A stretch of 64,000 bases of DNA from Quercus robur (taxonomy: Eukaryota; Streptophyta; Magnoliopsida; Fagales; Fagaceae). Shown piece by piece: positions 24,001 through 36,007 of the stretch (position 1 is its first letter; the number at the start of each line of letters is the position of its first letter). The stretch spans positions 7,624,474-7,688,473 of the forward strand of contig NC_065536.1 of assembly GCF_932294415.1 (NCBI RefSeq), read 5' to 3'. The translations under genes and the position numbers were made by a program. Below the pieces are notes generated by a model. The model was given only the letters and a program-made list of their open reading frames with translations. It was not told where the DNA came from and did not search any database.

Positions 24001-26240
24001 CTTGGGCAAGCTCGCCTTGGGGTCGTCCTGAGTAACTTCAGTGTTAGCATCGTCCATGATGTTGACGTCCTCGGAACTCGTCTGCAACATGGAACTCTCT
24101 GTAGCAAGAGGAAGCTTGAAGGAGTTGAAGTCCAAATCAGGATATGCGTCTTTGGCATCAGCACGGAAGTCTTCATAACCAGCTGCATAATGACTGTCTA
24201 GACGATTCTTATACTCGTCAGACTTCTTAAAAGCAGCAATTGCTTCTTCACGTGCCTTCTCCAAGGACGAGGTAAGCTCTGCAACTTGTCCTTCTAGATG
24301 GACGATGCGGGTATCCTTCTCTAAGTTGTCAGCTTTGAGCTCCTCAACATCGTTCTTCAGCTTCGTCTCGCTTCCCAACAGACGATTAAAGTCCTCGGTC
24401 AACCTAATGACCTCCCCCTTCTTAGATAAGACCTCATGGCTTAGCTCCTTAGCCTTATCCTTGGCTGTCTTGGCCTCTGTAGCAAGCTCCTTGGCCTGGC
24501 AAGTCGCTGTATAAAACTTTGACATGGCCTGCATTTGGACGAAAAGGAGTTAGACATTTCATTCAAAATTAAATGTTTACACACAAGGACGAGGAAGAAA
24601 CTTACCTTGAAAAGGTCATGGATGCCAGAACGCTCAAACTCCTTCACTGACATGTTGTAACATTCGTTAACTTCATGTTCAGTGACGATCCCTTTGAACG
24701 TCCTCCATGCATAACCCTCGTCCAAAACCAAATTAGAGGGACGATCAGAGGACTCAGACGAGCCAGGCTTGTGAGAAGTTTTGGGAGCAGGGGGAGGATC
24801 AGACTGGACAGGATGAACTATTTGGACGGGCTCCACGTCCACAGGTTCATCCAAGTTCACTGTTGGTGGTACGAACTTAGGAACCTTGGGAAGGGAAGTC
24901 TTACTTGGCTTTTGCTTCTTGTGGCCACGACGACTGGGAAGGTCGTCCAGGTCCACATTGCTTGAGATTGGCTTGGACTTCCTCTTCCCAGCCTGGACGG
25001 AAGCCACTTTGGGAGTTGGGGCAGCAACATCCTCGTCCCCGCTAGCCATTGTTTTCTCTTTGTTTTCCCTCATCGTACTTATCCCTATGACGAGAAAAAT
25101 TACTCAGAAAAATTAAAAAATAAAAAGAAAGGAAACTGAAATAATAGAATGTAATGGACGACACTTACTTCGACGAGTGACCTCCTCGTGACTTAGGTTC
25201 TCAGCAGTAGGAACTGGACCAAGTCCCCAAGTTGCTAGACGACTGAGGGTAACTAAGTCGTGGAAAGTCCTTCCTGAAAAGGTGCGTACCGCTTCTATAC
25301 GATCCAAGGAGAACTTATCCAAGTGTGGACGAACAACAGCTGTATCACCAATAGAAAGGGTTAGACGAGTGACAGATAACATTTTTAAAAAAAAAAAAAA
25401 AAAAAGACAAACAGAATAAAATAGAAAGAAAAACATACCCTCAGGACGAAGGTGACCTAGAGGGCTGGTAAAAGGTGGGAAGATGGGATTACCCACATCA
25501 GCTGGGTCCCCAGCCCAATTTCCAGAAATAATAAAATATTCTTTTTTCCAAAACCGGTCAGACGAACTACGGCCCTTTATTAAACTGTAATATGAACCCC
25601 TGGACGAGAACTGGTAAAAGCCAGCAGATTTTTTGATCTCTGAGGGCTTATAACAGTAAAGGAACTCGTCCACTGTAATTGGACGGTCCCCTTCCAATGC
25701 CTCACGCCATAATACTTGCATGGCTACAATCGTCCTCCAACCATTGGGATTGAGCTGGTTAGGCCCAATACCCAACCTTTGGAAGAGTTCTCTGCAGAAA
25801 GAGTTTAGGGGAAACCTAAGGCCAGCTAAAAGATAAGAAGCATATACCCCTAAGCCAGAGGAAGGGGTACAACACCACTCTCCAACCTTGGGTAGACGAG
25901 GGTTAAGCTCTTTAGGGATCTGATATCTATCTACAAGAGTTTTTAACTTAGCACCGTCTAAGGTGGATGCTACCTCTGGGGCACAGCTATAGATTACATC
26001 TTCTTCGTCCTCTTCCTCGTCTTGAGGAGGACTAGATGGCTGTCTGGACGAACTAGCCTTTGATCCAGAAGCTGCCCTACGTCGTTGTTCCTGAAACTCC
26101 TCTAAAGGAATGCCAGGAACCCCAGACGAGTAATGCTCGTCTGAGGAATCACTACAGGATGAGCTACTTACACTACCCTCACTCTCAGAGCCGTCCAGGT
26201 AGTCGTCTATCTCTCTCTCTAAACTAGAAGATGAGGACAT
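24001..26240 (-). other. Antisense gene region of element B (Transposase_28-like plus coiled coil)
   Basis: Read on the minus strand from 26240. A Ser/Asp/Glu-rich N-terminus (MSSSSSLEREIDDYLDGSES) comes first. A domain follows with LLAGLRFPLNSFCRELFQRL and GIGPNQLNPNGWRTIVAMQV, aligned with GLRFPVHPF and GQLMPNSWRIV of element A. Farther downstream is a Glu/Lys-rich coiled coil (about 24530-24000). Intron-like gaps with GT donors separate the blocks. I equate the first domain with PF04195 from memory. Function is unknown. Confidence 0.7.
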
Positions 26241-26591
26241 GTTTGGAATGTAGAAGACTTAAAATGAGAGCCTAAAAAAAAAAGAGAAGAAAAAGAAAAG
26301 AAAAGAGGAAATACCTGATGAAACTAGGACGAGAGCTAGACGAGAATCTTGGACGAATTGGCAGAAGAGAGAATGAGTAAAAAAGTGAGGGGCACGAAAG
26401 AGAATGTACTATTTATAGGCCCCAGCAACAGGGTCAACGAAACGACGTTCGCCACTCAGAGATAGACACGTGGCGATTCTTTTGGGAAACGAGATCGACA
26501 CGACTGGCCAACCAACAGTTTCGCGACACGTGGCGTACGAAAAAGTGAAATTTGGCCAAAATCACAACGATGTCCTGGACGACCCTTTGAA

Positions 26592-26603
26592 CAAAGGGGC
26601 AAC
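26592..26603 (+). promoter_or_regulatory. Polypurine tract of element B
   Basis: CAAAGGGGCAAC directly precedes the 3' LTR, the usual plus-strand primer position. Element A has the equivalent GGGGGGCAAC before its LTR. Confidence 0.8.
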
Positions 26604-27197
26604 TGATAGAGAAGCGGAAAATAATCCATCTCCAGCTCGTCCAAATGGTTCGTCCAGAGCCTATAGCGCAGGTTGATCCAAGAGTCAACCCAGAAGAAGG
26701 AGAAACGTCCATTAAACAATAGCGCCACTCTATAAGTTAAGTCTCCCATGGATGACATGATCGTCCATGAAGGTCGTCCATGAGCAGCCATCAGATATCC
26801 TTGGACGACCAAACAGTCCTACACCGGATGGACGAAAGCGCAACACTTGAATAAGTTAACTCCCACTGGCGGTTATAGTTTTTATATCCGTTGAGGCAGT
26901 TAACTCCGGCGTTGTTGGATTCCACAAAACCTGGGGAGGTTATTGGACAAATAACCGCCCTAGGCTCCCTATATAAGGGACCGGTCTGAACCCGACAGAG
27001 GTAAGATTTTCTCTCAGACAAATTTCCAAAACACTTGGAACTTCATTCTCAACGAGTCTAACTTCTCCATCGGAGGGGGTTCGACCGGTCATCTCCGGTC
27101 TCCTCTTTGATCGCGTTTTCTTCCTTGCAGGCCATCAACCATTTGAACAGCCCACCGAAGCCAGGCCATTCCACCTTACTGATTCGGAGCACTATCA
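26604..27197 (+). repeat. 3' LTR of element B
   Basis: It is 594 bp with the same TG and CA ends as 16944-17537, followed by ACTAT. It differs from the 5' LTR at eight transitions. Confidence 0.95.
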
Positions 27198-28282
27198 ACT
27201 ATTATTCTAGTAGCCATGTAGGCTTCAAGTGTGCCAACAGTGCACACCGTTTGTCACAAACTTTTTCCGTTAATGAGTTAACAATAGGGACCAAATTAAT
27301 TGCAAGTTGAAAATATCATGGACCAAATTGACTACTATCAAAATGTAGGGACCAAATTGACTGTGATCCCAAAATGTAAGGACTAAAATGGTATTTTCGC
27401 CAAAAATAAATTGGTCAATTGGTCTAGTCGTTATAGAGACAAGCTAGTTTTTGTTTTCTCAAATTTTTTTTTTTTGGGTTCTTTTTTTGTAAAATTTGTA
27501 TTTATTAAAGTTTGGATCATTCATGTCTTTGAAGATTTCAATGGTTGCATCAACTTTTTTTTATTCACTTTGGTAGATAATTTTGTAATTTATATAGAAA
27601 ATGAAAATTCTAATCAATTCATCACAATGAAAATGGTGAAAAATGAATTTTATTCTATGAAAGATCATCACCAAGTATAATTTGTATAGAAGATACTAAA
27701 TTATTATTATTATTTTTTTTTTATTATATATTTTTTTACATGTCTAATATCAAATTACTAGTCTAATTTGTATACTATTGGAGTTCAAATGATTACAATA
27801 CAAATTCCTAATGTATCCAACACTTCATTAAAATAAAGGAAATGTTTATAATGGCAATTTTGTTGTCATAAAAATAATAATGATATTTTAGGAAATATAC
27901 TTGAAGGCCTATCTTGACATTTGGATAAAAGAATTCGTCACATCACGTCCCCACTTTATCATTCATTTTGGAGAGAAATTATACAGTCCTCATGGTGGAC
28001 CATGTTACTTATGCACTATTCCATTAAAAGACTTCCACATGTTTAAAATTGCTGAGTCAATAGTTAGTTTTTGGTTAAATTTCTTTTTCCTAATTCAGCA
28101 ATTTTAAACATATGAGATTCTTTTAGTGGAATAGTGGACAAATAACTTGGTCTACCATGGCTTATAATTTCAACTATGCCTTATAATTTCTCTATTCTCA
28201 GAGGAGAAAACTTGCGGAGATGGTATGGGATGAAATTGTCATCCTATCCTTGTCATGGTTATGATTAATATTATAAATTCAA

Positions 28283-28314
<32 letters not shown>

Positions 28315-29012
28315 CTCCAATGTCATATCATATAAAATGTTAAATGAAATAACACTTTGCATTAAATGAAATAACACTTTGCATAGTATTATGTAGGAAC
28401 CATAAAGTCTTAACCATTAGGTGGGCATTTTCTCATATTCTTAGCCTCATATTTCCTTATAGATCAAACCAATATTCAAGCGTCTAGGTCAAGAGCTTTG
28501 TAGCTCAAGTAATGTTTTTAACAAAGACATTCTTGGTTCATCAAATCCTCCTCCTCAATTGTTATAATTATCTAATTTTAATAATTAAAAAAAAAGTGTC
28601 TAGCTTAATGTTATGACCTTCCAAAGTTGAGATGACATAAAAATTATTAACCTAGTAGTTATCTTCCTTATCATTATTTCTAGCAACCATAACAATTACA
28701 TCTTTCTTCACAAGATAAACTCATTCGCTTTTTGAAATTAAAATATAAATATCAGCAAGAGATTTGTACTTCAATTAGCACATTTTAGTATTTTCAATAG
28801 AGATGTCTAAGATTTAAAACTTTCATTTTCCATTGTAACTATTGAACTTAAAAAAAAAAAAACAAAAAACGAGTAAAATATCAGCATTATGACCTGTTAG
28901 GGAGGAATATTTTTAAACACTTTGAAGACAATATTTTTCTCTAAAATTAAAATGAAAAATAATTATAAAAAAATCCCTATTTATACCAATAACTTTAAAC
29001 CCAATGAATTTT

Positions 29013-29330
29013 TTTTTTTTTTTTTTAAGTGTTACTTTGAAGTCTTACAAATTTCATCATCATTTAGTTAAAAATTGATATAAACATTTGCAATGATATT
29101 AAATTTAAATATAGTATCTAACAAAAATATATAGGGTTGTTAATGGGCCGGGTTTGATGATCAGTTTTTTTTTTTTTTTTTTTTTCATTAAAAAAAAAAT
29201 GTTACTTTGAAGTCTTACAAATTTCATCATCATTTATCTAAAAATTGATATAAACATGTGCAATGATATTAAATATAAGTATAGTATCTAACAAAAACAC
29301 ATAGGGGTGTTAACGAGCCGAGTTTGATTA
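29013..29330. repeat. 170-bp tandem duplication
   Basis: The block starting GTTACTTTGAAGTCTTACAA at 29031 recurs at 29201. It shares TTTCATCATCATTTA, AAAAATTGATATAAACAT, GCAATGATATTAAAT and GTTAA(T/C)G(G/A)GCCG. Each copy follows a long T or A run, suggesting slippage-assisted duplication. Confidence 0.85.
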
Positions 29331-29752
29331 AATTGAGGGTCTAACATCATCCCTTTGTGTTTGAATTTTGCACCCACCACTAACCAAATAGGATTTGGAT
29401 TTTCAATCAATCTTCCATTTTGAATTGGAAATTGAATTGAATGGATTCTAAAGTTGAGTAAGGCACAACAATGATGACAAGATGAGGATCTTGTGGATGT
29501 TAAGAGTGGCAAGAAAAATATAGTACAACAAAGAATAAGAATGGTCACAATAAGGGGCAAGGTGGGTGGGTGAGCAACAATGAGGGCTAGGTGATAGTGG
29601 ATAAGGCACATCGATTGATAACAAAGGTCCAAGTGTGAGAATTATAGGAAATTGTTAGGAACTCGGTGGTTCCTAATGGGGATGGATAGGAATTATAAGG
29701 GAATTGGTAGAAAATTGACTTAATTTGAGGTAGTCACCCTTCATAGAAAAAT

Positions 29753-29754
<2 letters not shown>

Positions 29755-29828
<74 letters not shown>
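29755..29828. repeat. (GA)n microsatellite
   Basis: About 74 bp of GAGA repeat with one interrupting AAA. The Ser/Leu open frame across it on the minus strand is an artefact. Confidence 0.95.
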
Positions 29829-31214
29829 GAAATGCACTAAGCAATGAGTTGATTTATTTGTCAATGATGGAAATGTGATTACAAGTAGGTATTTATAGCA
29901 CCATAAAACTATTTTATTGGCCCAAATGGCCTAATCCTAACGGTCATATTATTCCCTTTGTGCATTAATAATTTCAACATGTGTTAAATGCGATTAACAT
30001 GCTTGGAATTGTAACTAACTAACCAACTAACTAATTAAATGCAACATTACAACAATTATTATCTATATACCTATAAGTGTTCGTAACATAAATCAATTTG
30101 ATCGATGCATAATTAGGGATTTTTGCCTTCAAGATTTACCATCAACTAGAGGATTGTCCATACATCTTAAAAATCAACCCACCTTTTTCACCCATTTAGT
30201 ATTGTCTGATTTCAACCCTTGTGGCTATCAAGAGGGGGGGGGGGGGGGGGTTAAAAGTTTCAAAATGTGACTTTGACAAGTTGAGTGTCAAGTTTCCCAC
30301 ATAAGGAATTCAACACACACAACCCACCCAACAAAGAACTAGAAGGGACACCCATTTCCTATAAAGGAAACTAAGATCTAGACAACACCACTCAAATCTA
30401 GACGGAGATCTAGAGAGATTTTTGTTCTCCCCCAATTGCCACAACATTACTAATCTACTCCAGTCTCCATGTAGTTGTTGCACCACACCTAAAAACCAAT
30501 TGGATCCAACTGCTTATCCAAGGATATTGGCCAATTAAACACTGAAGGGTCTACTACTGCAAATGAGTTAGATCTTTTCAAACCCAAAGCCTTCGAGACA
30601 GGTGAAATGAAAACCTATCTAAATTCAAAGAAAAAATGTTATTAATATCGAGCAATTACTTAAATAATTTTTATATAATAATTTTTTTATAGTAAAATTA
30701 GTAATTACCAATTTTACTGTAAAAAGAGTATTCTTGCTGTAAATGAGTAGTAATAATAACACTTTTTGCTTTTAGTCAATGATATTAAACTCGACTTGGC
30801 TCGGGCGGTTGAACTAGTAACCCACTGACCTAGCACATAGACTAGTCCGAATCAACAATTGAATTGGATGTGCGTAAGATTCAACCAAAACCAGTAAAAT
30901 CTGTCAGGTTTTAAGTAAACCATGTGACCTGACTAGATTTTAATAACCTAGTCGGATTTGTGAATAGTAAAATTACATTACTAGGTCAACATGTGATAAT
31001 ATGTTAATTTAAATAAGAGAAAACCTAATCATACAAATTGGTTATCAACCTATTTTTTTTATTTAAAAAAAAAAAAAAAAAACAAATTGGTTTTTTATTT
31101 TTTCTTATTCTAGCAACTTTGCAAGTTGCAATAACACTAGTATATTATATATTCACCCCCCCCTCCTCTCTTTTATTCTTTCTTTCACCAATCTCTCTCT
31201 TTCTGGGTATACTA

Positions 31215-34200
31215 ATGGCGGCCTCGTCTTCTTCCGCGTCCTCATACTCTTCATCCTCCTCCGACCCCGATTCCACATCAACTTCCTCTCACCGTCGCCG
31301 TCGTCACCGAAGTCGCAAAGACAGAGAATCCCTGAAGATCCGAAAGAAAAGCCATTCCCACACCAAACGACGTCGTCGCAGACACTCTTACACTTCCTCC
31401 TCTGCCTCCGATTACTCCAGGTCTTGAAAAAGAAAACCCTTTTTTTCCTTTTTTGGGTTTTTTGAGGAACATGATATATATAGAATTACTTTTGGGTTTT
31501 CTCTGTTCATGTATTTATATTTTAAAATTTTTGTTTTTGTTTTTGTTTTTTTGGTTTGTTATGTAAATTCCTAATTCACCCAAAAAATTAAAGCCATTTT
31601 TGTTGTGCAAAATGGTTTAGAATAGAAACTAGGAGTAGAATTTGGTTTGGGTTTTCTGGGTTCTTCTTATTTTTGAGCTTTGTGTGTTTTGGTTGCTCAT
31701 GTAAGTACTAATTAACCCCATAAAAACAAAAAGAACTCATTTTTATTTTATGGGGGGACGTAGTTTAAGATAAAATTAATTATAGAAAATGAAGAGAACT
31801 AAGGAAAGCTAGGATTAGAATTATTTTTGGGTCTTCTGGATTTTTATTGTTGTGCCTTGTGTGTTTTGCTTGGTTATGTAATTACTAATAACCCAACCCC
31901 CCCCCCCCCCCCAAAAAAAAAAAAAAAAACCAATTCTTTATTGGTTAGATGTAATTCTAGAATGAAGAGAGTTAAGGAAGATAGAATCAGAATTGGTTTT
32001 TGGTTTTTGGTTTTGGATTTCTGGGTTCTTATTATTTGAGCTTTGTGTGTTTTTGCTATGATTCTATGTTTGGGTATTATGTTGTAGTTGCTTGTTCTAT
32101 TCTCTGTTTGGTTGCTGGGAAAACTGGGGGGGAGAGCTTAAAGAAATTGAATTTGTGAGTTCTTTGAGGTGAAAATCATAAGCTTTCAGAAATCCAATTG
32201 AGATTTCTAGTCTAATTTTTAGCTTTTGTTCAAATTTTGTGGTTATGGTTATGTGATTTGTCTGATTAGCTCCGGTTGTTTTGATTAATGATCTTTTTGT
32301 TGTAAAGAAAGTTCATGGAAAAATATAGTCTTTTAGTTAGAAATATAAGAGCTAAGGAAGGCAGGACTAGGTTTAGGGTTTATATTCTTTGGCTATGTAA
32401 GTATGTAACACTTACAGTAGGAAGCACGAACACTTCATTTAGAGTGCCATACCTGTGTCGAATCCATGTCATACCTATGTTGTATTGGCCGTTTTATGTT
32501 ATAATTTTTCAAAAATTGCTCGTGTTGCTGTGTCGTACCCGTACTTGTGTCTGTGTCTATGTATGTGCTTCCTACTGTAAGTGTTTTATTTTGTAGGTTT
32601 TATATTATTGTTCTTGTTGGTTTATTTCTTTGTTTGATTGCTGGGGAAGCTTGGGGATGGTGAAGAAGATTGAAATTGTGAATTTTCTAAGGACCTCTAG
32701 TTTTTGAGAAACCCAATTGAGGTTTTTGTTTTTATTTTTATTTTTTCTGGAGTTTTGATGTTTATGGTTATGTGATTTGTGCGATTAGTTTGGTTTGTTG
32801 GATTAATGATATGTCAGTTTAGTTACTGAGAAATTTTAGGAAAATAAAAAGGTATGTTAGGAGGTTTTTGTTATGGGACTATTAGATAGTTATTTATAAT
32901 TTTTTTTTAAAAAATTGCAGATTATGAAAGCTACTGTTTCAATTGTATTTAGATGTGCTTTTTTTTAATTGACTTATTATTCTTACAAATAAGTTGTGAA
33001 AAAGTGCAGTTGTACCTAGGAAAAGTGAGGCTGTTAAAAACTATACATAAGCTAGCTGTGAAAACAAGTTGGCATTTTAGGCTAATTGAAATGGATTCTT
33101 ACTGGTGCTTCTTTGATGATTATGAGGATAGACAATTAACAAGAAGACCGTAAGGTGGGGTCTTTATTTGGGAACATGTTAGAATTCAATTTGGATGTGT
33201 AAATTAAATGTAGCTACCAGAACAATTGTGGGGAGTGATAGGATGTGGGAAAGTGAGAAGCTAACAAGTATTATGAGATTTAATGACTCCTGTATTTCTG
33301 CATTTTTGGAACAAGTGGACCTCAAATTCCATCTTCTCAACCTTTAGTTGTGGGAGAGAAGGTGGTTGTGCTTACAAATCTAAGAGAGGACTTCTCATGA
33401 TTAGGATTTTCTGAGAAACATGGTTTAGATAAGTTGCCTTCTTACTCTTTTATGTGTCTTTATGTGGGGTTTTTTTAAAAACCTATTTACCTATCTGGGA
33501 GGGGTTGATAGCAAGGAAACATGGTATAGATGCAATGATTTATATTTGAAATTTTCAATAGCGTCTGGAATTATATATAGATTTTTCAGGGATTGTCCCA
33601 TTTTTTTTTCTATGGAGGATAGAAGATTGGTTTTTCTAACATACTTTGTATATTGCTGAGTTGTTGTAGGAGTGACAGTTCTTCTGACAGTGAGCATGAA
33701 ACATCTAATCATTCAAAGAGGCACAAGAAGAATGACAAGCCAAAGAAGGTGGTTATTGAACTCCTTTTTTTACTTCTCTTGTTACATCCTCTGCTTGTCT
33801 TCTTATCCTGCTTCATTTCCCTTCATTTTCTTGAACAAGGAAAAGGACCGAAGCAAGAATCATCGTCATAAACAGCACAGTCACAAACTTAAAGAGGTAG
33901 GCGGTTACAGCTATTTATAGGTTAATTGCCTCCATATGATTGTTTTTTATGGTAGTGGTCAACTAGTACTTTTTTCCTCCTATTATGTTCGAATTTGATT
34001 TTTAAGTAACTCTGAGACATTTGAATGGCGTTTATTTGTAATTCCTAATAAAGCTATTGGTATCTAAATTGCGAGTGAACTGTCATCTTTAACTGCAGAA
34101 ATAAAATAACTTTATTGTTAACTGGACATTAAATAACAATGAAATTGTAAACTGTATTTGGAATTTAAATTCCAGTCAGTGCTGTACTAGCATTGGTTTA

Positions 34201-34924
34201 TAAGAGAGCTTTCCTTTCTTTTCCAGAAAAATAAAGATAAAATAGAAGAAAAGAACAATCCTCTCTCTGAACTTCTTGATGCAATTTGTATTTTCCATGT
34301 ATAACCTGAAAGTTCAGGAAGTTATAATGCATGTCTAGCAATTATCACTGCATTCACAATGTTTGACTTCAATTTATGTGATATACATATCAATATCTGA
34401 GGTGCTTATGGTACTTTCTGCCTGTTTTATTGATTGGCTCTTCGAAATTGGAGCTGGGGTCTGACATGATGACTGGGTGCTTGATTGGTTTGCCTGGATG
34501 TTTGTTTATGGGTCTGGTTTGTCCTGGCAATGGGAGCCATATATAGAAGCAGCAGGATGAGAGAAGCAGTGGCCCTGTACAGCTTTCCAAGGTTTTCACT
34601 GAACTCTAGTTAATAAGATTTGCAGTCTCAATTTTTATTGTTTTGCTGTTGTTGCAACTTTATATGCTTCGTATAGTTTCTAGGGCGTGAGAAGGATGAT
34701 GGTGCTCGCCTCAGTGCTATATCTGGAAAAAAGGTTAGGATATCTATTACCTTGTACTGTAGCCTCAATGAACTGTGTAGGAGATTATTTAAACAGGAAA
34801 TGTGATCATCAATTATTTTTCCCTTATGTAGATTCGGTTGAAAGTTGAGAAAACAAAGGAGGATAAGTTGGCGGAGAACAAAAGAAATGAATTGTTGAAA
34901 TTTCTAAATGCTAGTTTTGATTGA
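31215..34924 (+). CDS. Arg/Ser/His-rich nuclear-type protein, six exons
   Basis: This gene is split so finely that no long frame shows it. My model: exon 1 31215-31420, exon 2 33670-33748, exon 3 33840-33896, exon 4 34556-34591, exon 5 34677-34733, exon 6 34832-34924. All introns are GT-AG and all phases fit, giving 175 residues. The N-terminal half is Ser-rich (MAASSSSASSYSSSSS) and then Arg/Lys/His-rich (HRRRRHRSRKDR, KRRRRRHSYT). Acidic Ser (SDSSSDSEHE) and HRHKQHSHK follow. The C-terminus is a compact block, GPVQLSKFLGREKDDGARLS, then AISGKKIRLKVEKTKEDK and NELLKFLNASFD. I believe that block is conserved in plants but cannot name the family. Composition suggests a nuclear, perhaps splicing-associated, protein; that is inference. 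Exon 4 is only 36 bp and is the least certain. An alternative exon starting at 34227 is possible. Confidence 0.75.
31480..32060. repeat. Degenerate tandem repeats in intron 1 of the Arg/Ser-rich gene
   Basis: Four imperfect units start near 31480, 31638, 31818 and 31992, spaced about 155-180 bp. Each has GAATT...TTTGGGTTTTCTGG, then GAGCTTTGTGTGTTTT and a TATGTAA...CTAAT segment, with C- or A-runs between. Intron 1 is 2.25 kb. Confidence 0.65.
32407..32585. mobile_element. Short element with perfect 21-bp inverted ends, in intron 1
   Basis: The first 21 bases (starting AACACTTACAGTAGGAAGC) are the exact reverse complement of the last 21 (32565-32585). The total is 179 bp. A target duplication is not obvious. 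It probably represents a MITE lying in a host intron. Confidence 0.6.
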
Positions 34925-36007
34925 TCTTGTGGAGCCTGGAGTCAAAGTCAATGGAATAGAATCTAGACAGAGTGAAGCAATTGAATTAGCAACTTCTTGC
35001 AAGCTTAAATATCTTTCTTGAAAACCGAGGTGCCTAGCTTTGGGTCATATTTTACAAGTCATGTTTTTGTTACTCATGAGATACATAAACCATTGGTAAA
35101 TTGGAGTTTGAGCTTTTATTCATTCAAGTTATGGTGAGAAGCTGGGTATATATTTGACTTTGGTGTTGTATTGTATCAAATTGGTGCTTCCTTCATGTTA
35201 TTGACTATTATTTGCTCAAGAAATTGTAACAATCCCCCTCCCTCTCCCCCTTAAAGTTTTCAACTGGAGAAAAGGCCTTATGGGCGTAATGGTTATAGAT
35301 CGTGATGAACTGATTTTGATGCAATGGTCTTTTATACATATATGATGGCATGGACTGCTTTATAAAAATATGTATAGATAGACAGATAGTAGAAATGTAA
35401 GTGGGTGGGTTTTCGTTTTGTTAATGGTGTTTTCTCGTATGGAATTCTTCTGGACCTGGACCTGTTTAGCTGGGCTTTGAATCCAAAATTCCTTTGTACC
35501 ATTCTTGATTTCTGTTAAAGGCCAGAAGACAAATGATGGAAAACCTCACATTATGTAGTCTCTAAGAATAGCTTGATCCAGTCACTCTTCTTGCCTTAAT
35601 ATGTTCTGTTGGTTGGTGCTTGAACGTATAAAGCTAGTAGGGCGTTTCATAAGGTTGAGTTTGGTTAATGGCCACCCATTTCAACTTAAGTTTGTTTATT
35701 TGTTTTTGTTTTTGTTTTGTTGTTTAGTGTAGAAACTTTGATCAAAGCTTACAAGCTACCAGAACTTGAGATGTTTACCGAAATAGACTTTCTTGATTGT
35801 TTCATTGGCATGGATGGTTGTTAATCACAGCATAATTTTCATTTTAGAATGGTGCAAGTTTTTGGGAAAGAACATATCTATTTCTAGGATCACTTATTTT
35901 GTTGAGTTGATTTAATTAGTATACACCACGTATTATACAAGTCCAAAGATCTACTTTTACGGTTAAGAGTATCGGTATTATGCTCTTAAGCATTGGGTTA
36001 TGCTTAA
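34925..36007. other. 3' flank and spacer, nothing recognised
   Basis: This contains the likely 3' UTR of the Arg/Ser-rich gene. Several AATAA-like signals are present, but none can be chosen. No further gene or repeat is evident. Confidence 0.4.

Larger units (their letters stand above)
16944..27197 (+). mobile_element. Ty3/gypsy Tat-lineage LTR retrotransposon (element B), near complete
   Basis: This 10.25-kb element has two 594-bp LTRs and ACTAT target duplications on both sides (16939-16943 and 27198-27202). The order is LTR, primer site, gag, protease, reverse transcriptase, RNase H, a second (archaeal-type) RNase H, integrase, 56-bp tandem array, antisense gene, polypurine tract, LTR. 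The second RNase H and the antisense gene place it in the Tat clade. The LTRs differ at 8 of 594 sites, all transitions. K is about 0.014, roughly 0.5 million years at a grass rate and several times older at slower tree rates. The coding region looks nearly whole, with about two breaks, so it is a young fossil. Confidence 0.95.
14945..27401. mobile_element. Long-TIR Mutator-like element, split by later insertions
   Basis: The left terminal repeat (14945-15150) and right terminal repeat (27201-27401) are inverted copies of about 200 bp. The left begins GAAAACACCATTTTTGTCCC from 14947; the right ends AAAATGGTATTTTC. Both carry the GGGACCAAATTGAC-type words. AAAAATAAAT flanks both ends (14935-14944 and 27402-27411), a 10-bp target duplication as Mutator-like elements make. 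Without the nested LTR elements it would be only about 1.4 kb, so it is non-autonomous; no transposase is visible. The remaining interior (15151-15991, 16768-16943) has no recognisable gene. Confidence 0.8.
27412..31214. other. Intergenic region, no gene recognised
   Basis: It is AT-rich. It holds a (TA)n run near 28284-28307, a 23-bp direct duplication at about 28333-28384, a 170-bp tandem duplication, a long (GA)n run, a poly-G run at 30234-30250 and poly-T runs. Short open frames here (e.g. 27411-27680, 29288-29632) show no recognisable protein features. Sequence from 30780 to 31000 is low-copy-looking but without coding signal. Confidence 0.55.

Noticed and set aside
29673-29864. Ser/Leu repeat open frame
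   Set aside because: It is created by the (GA)n microsatellite.
34227-34298. Alternative exon (KNKDKIEEKNN...) in the Arg/Ser-rich gene
   Set aside because: It has a good acceptor but a poor donor, and it does not lead naturally into FLGREKDD. Exon 34556-34591 fits the phase and gives a coherent VQLSK-FLGR junction. It is kept only as a possible variant.
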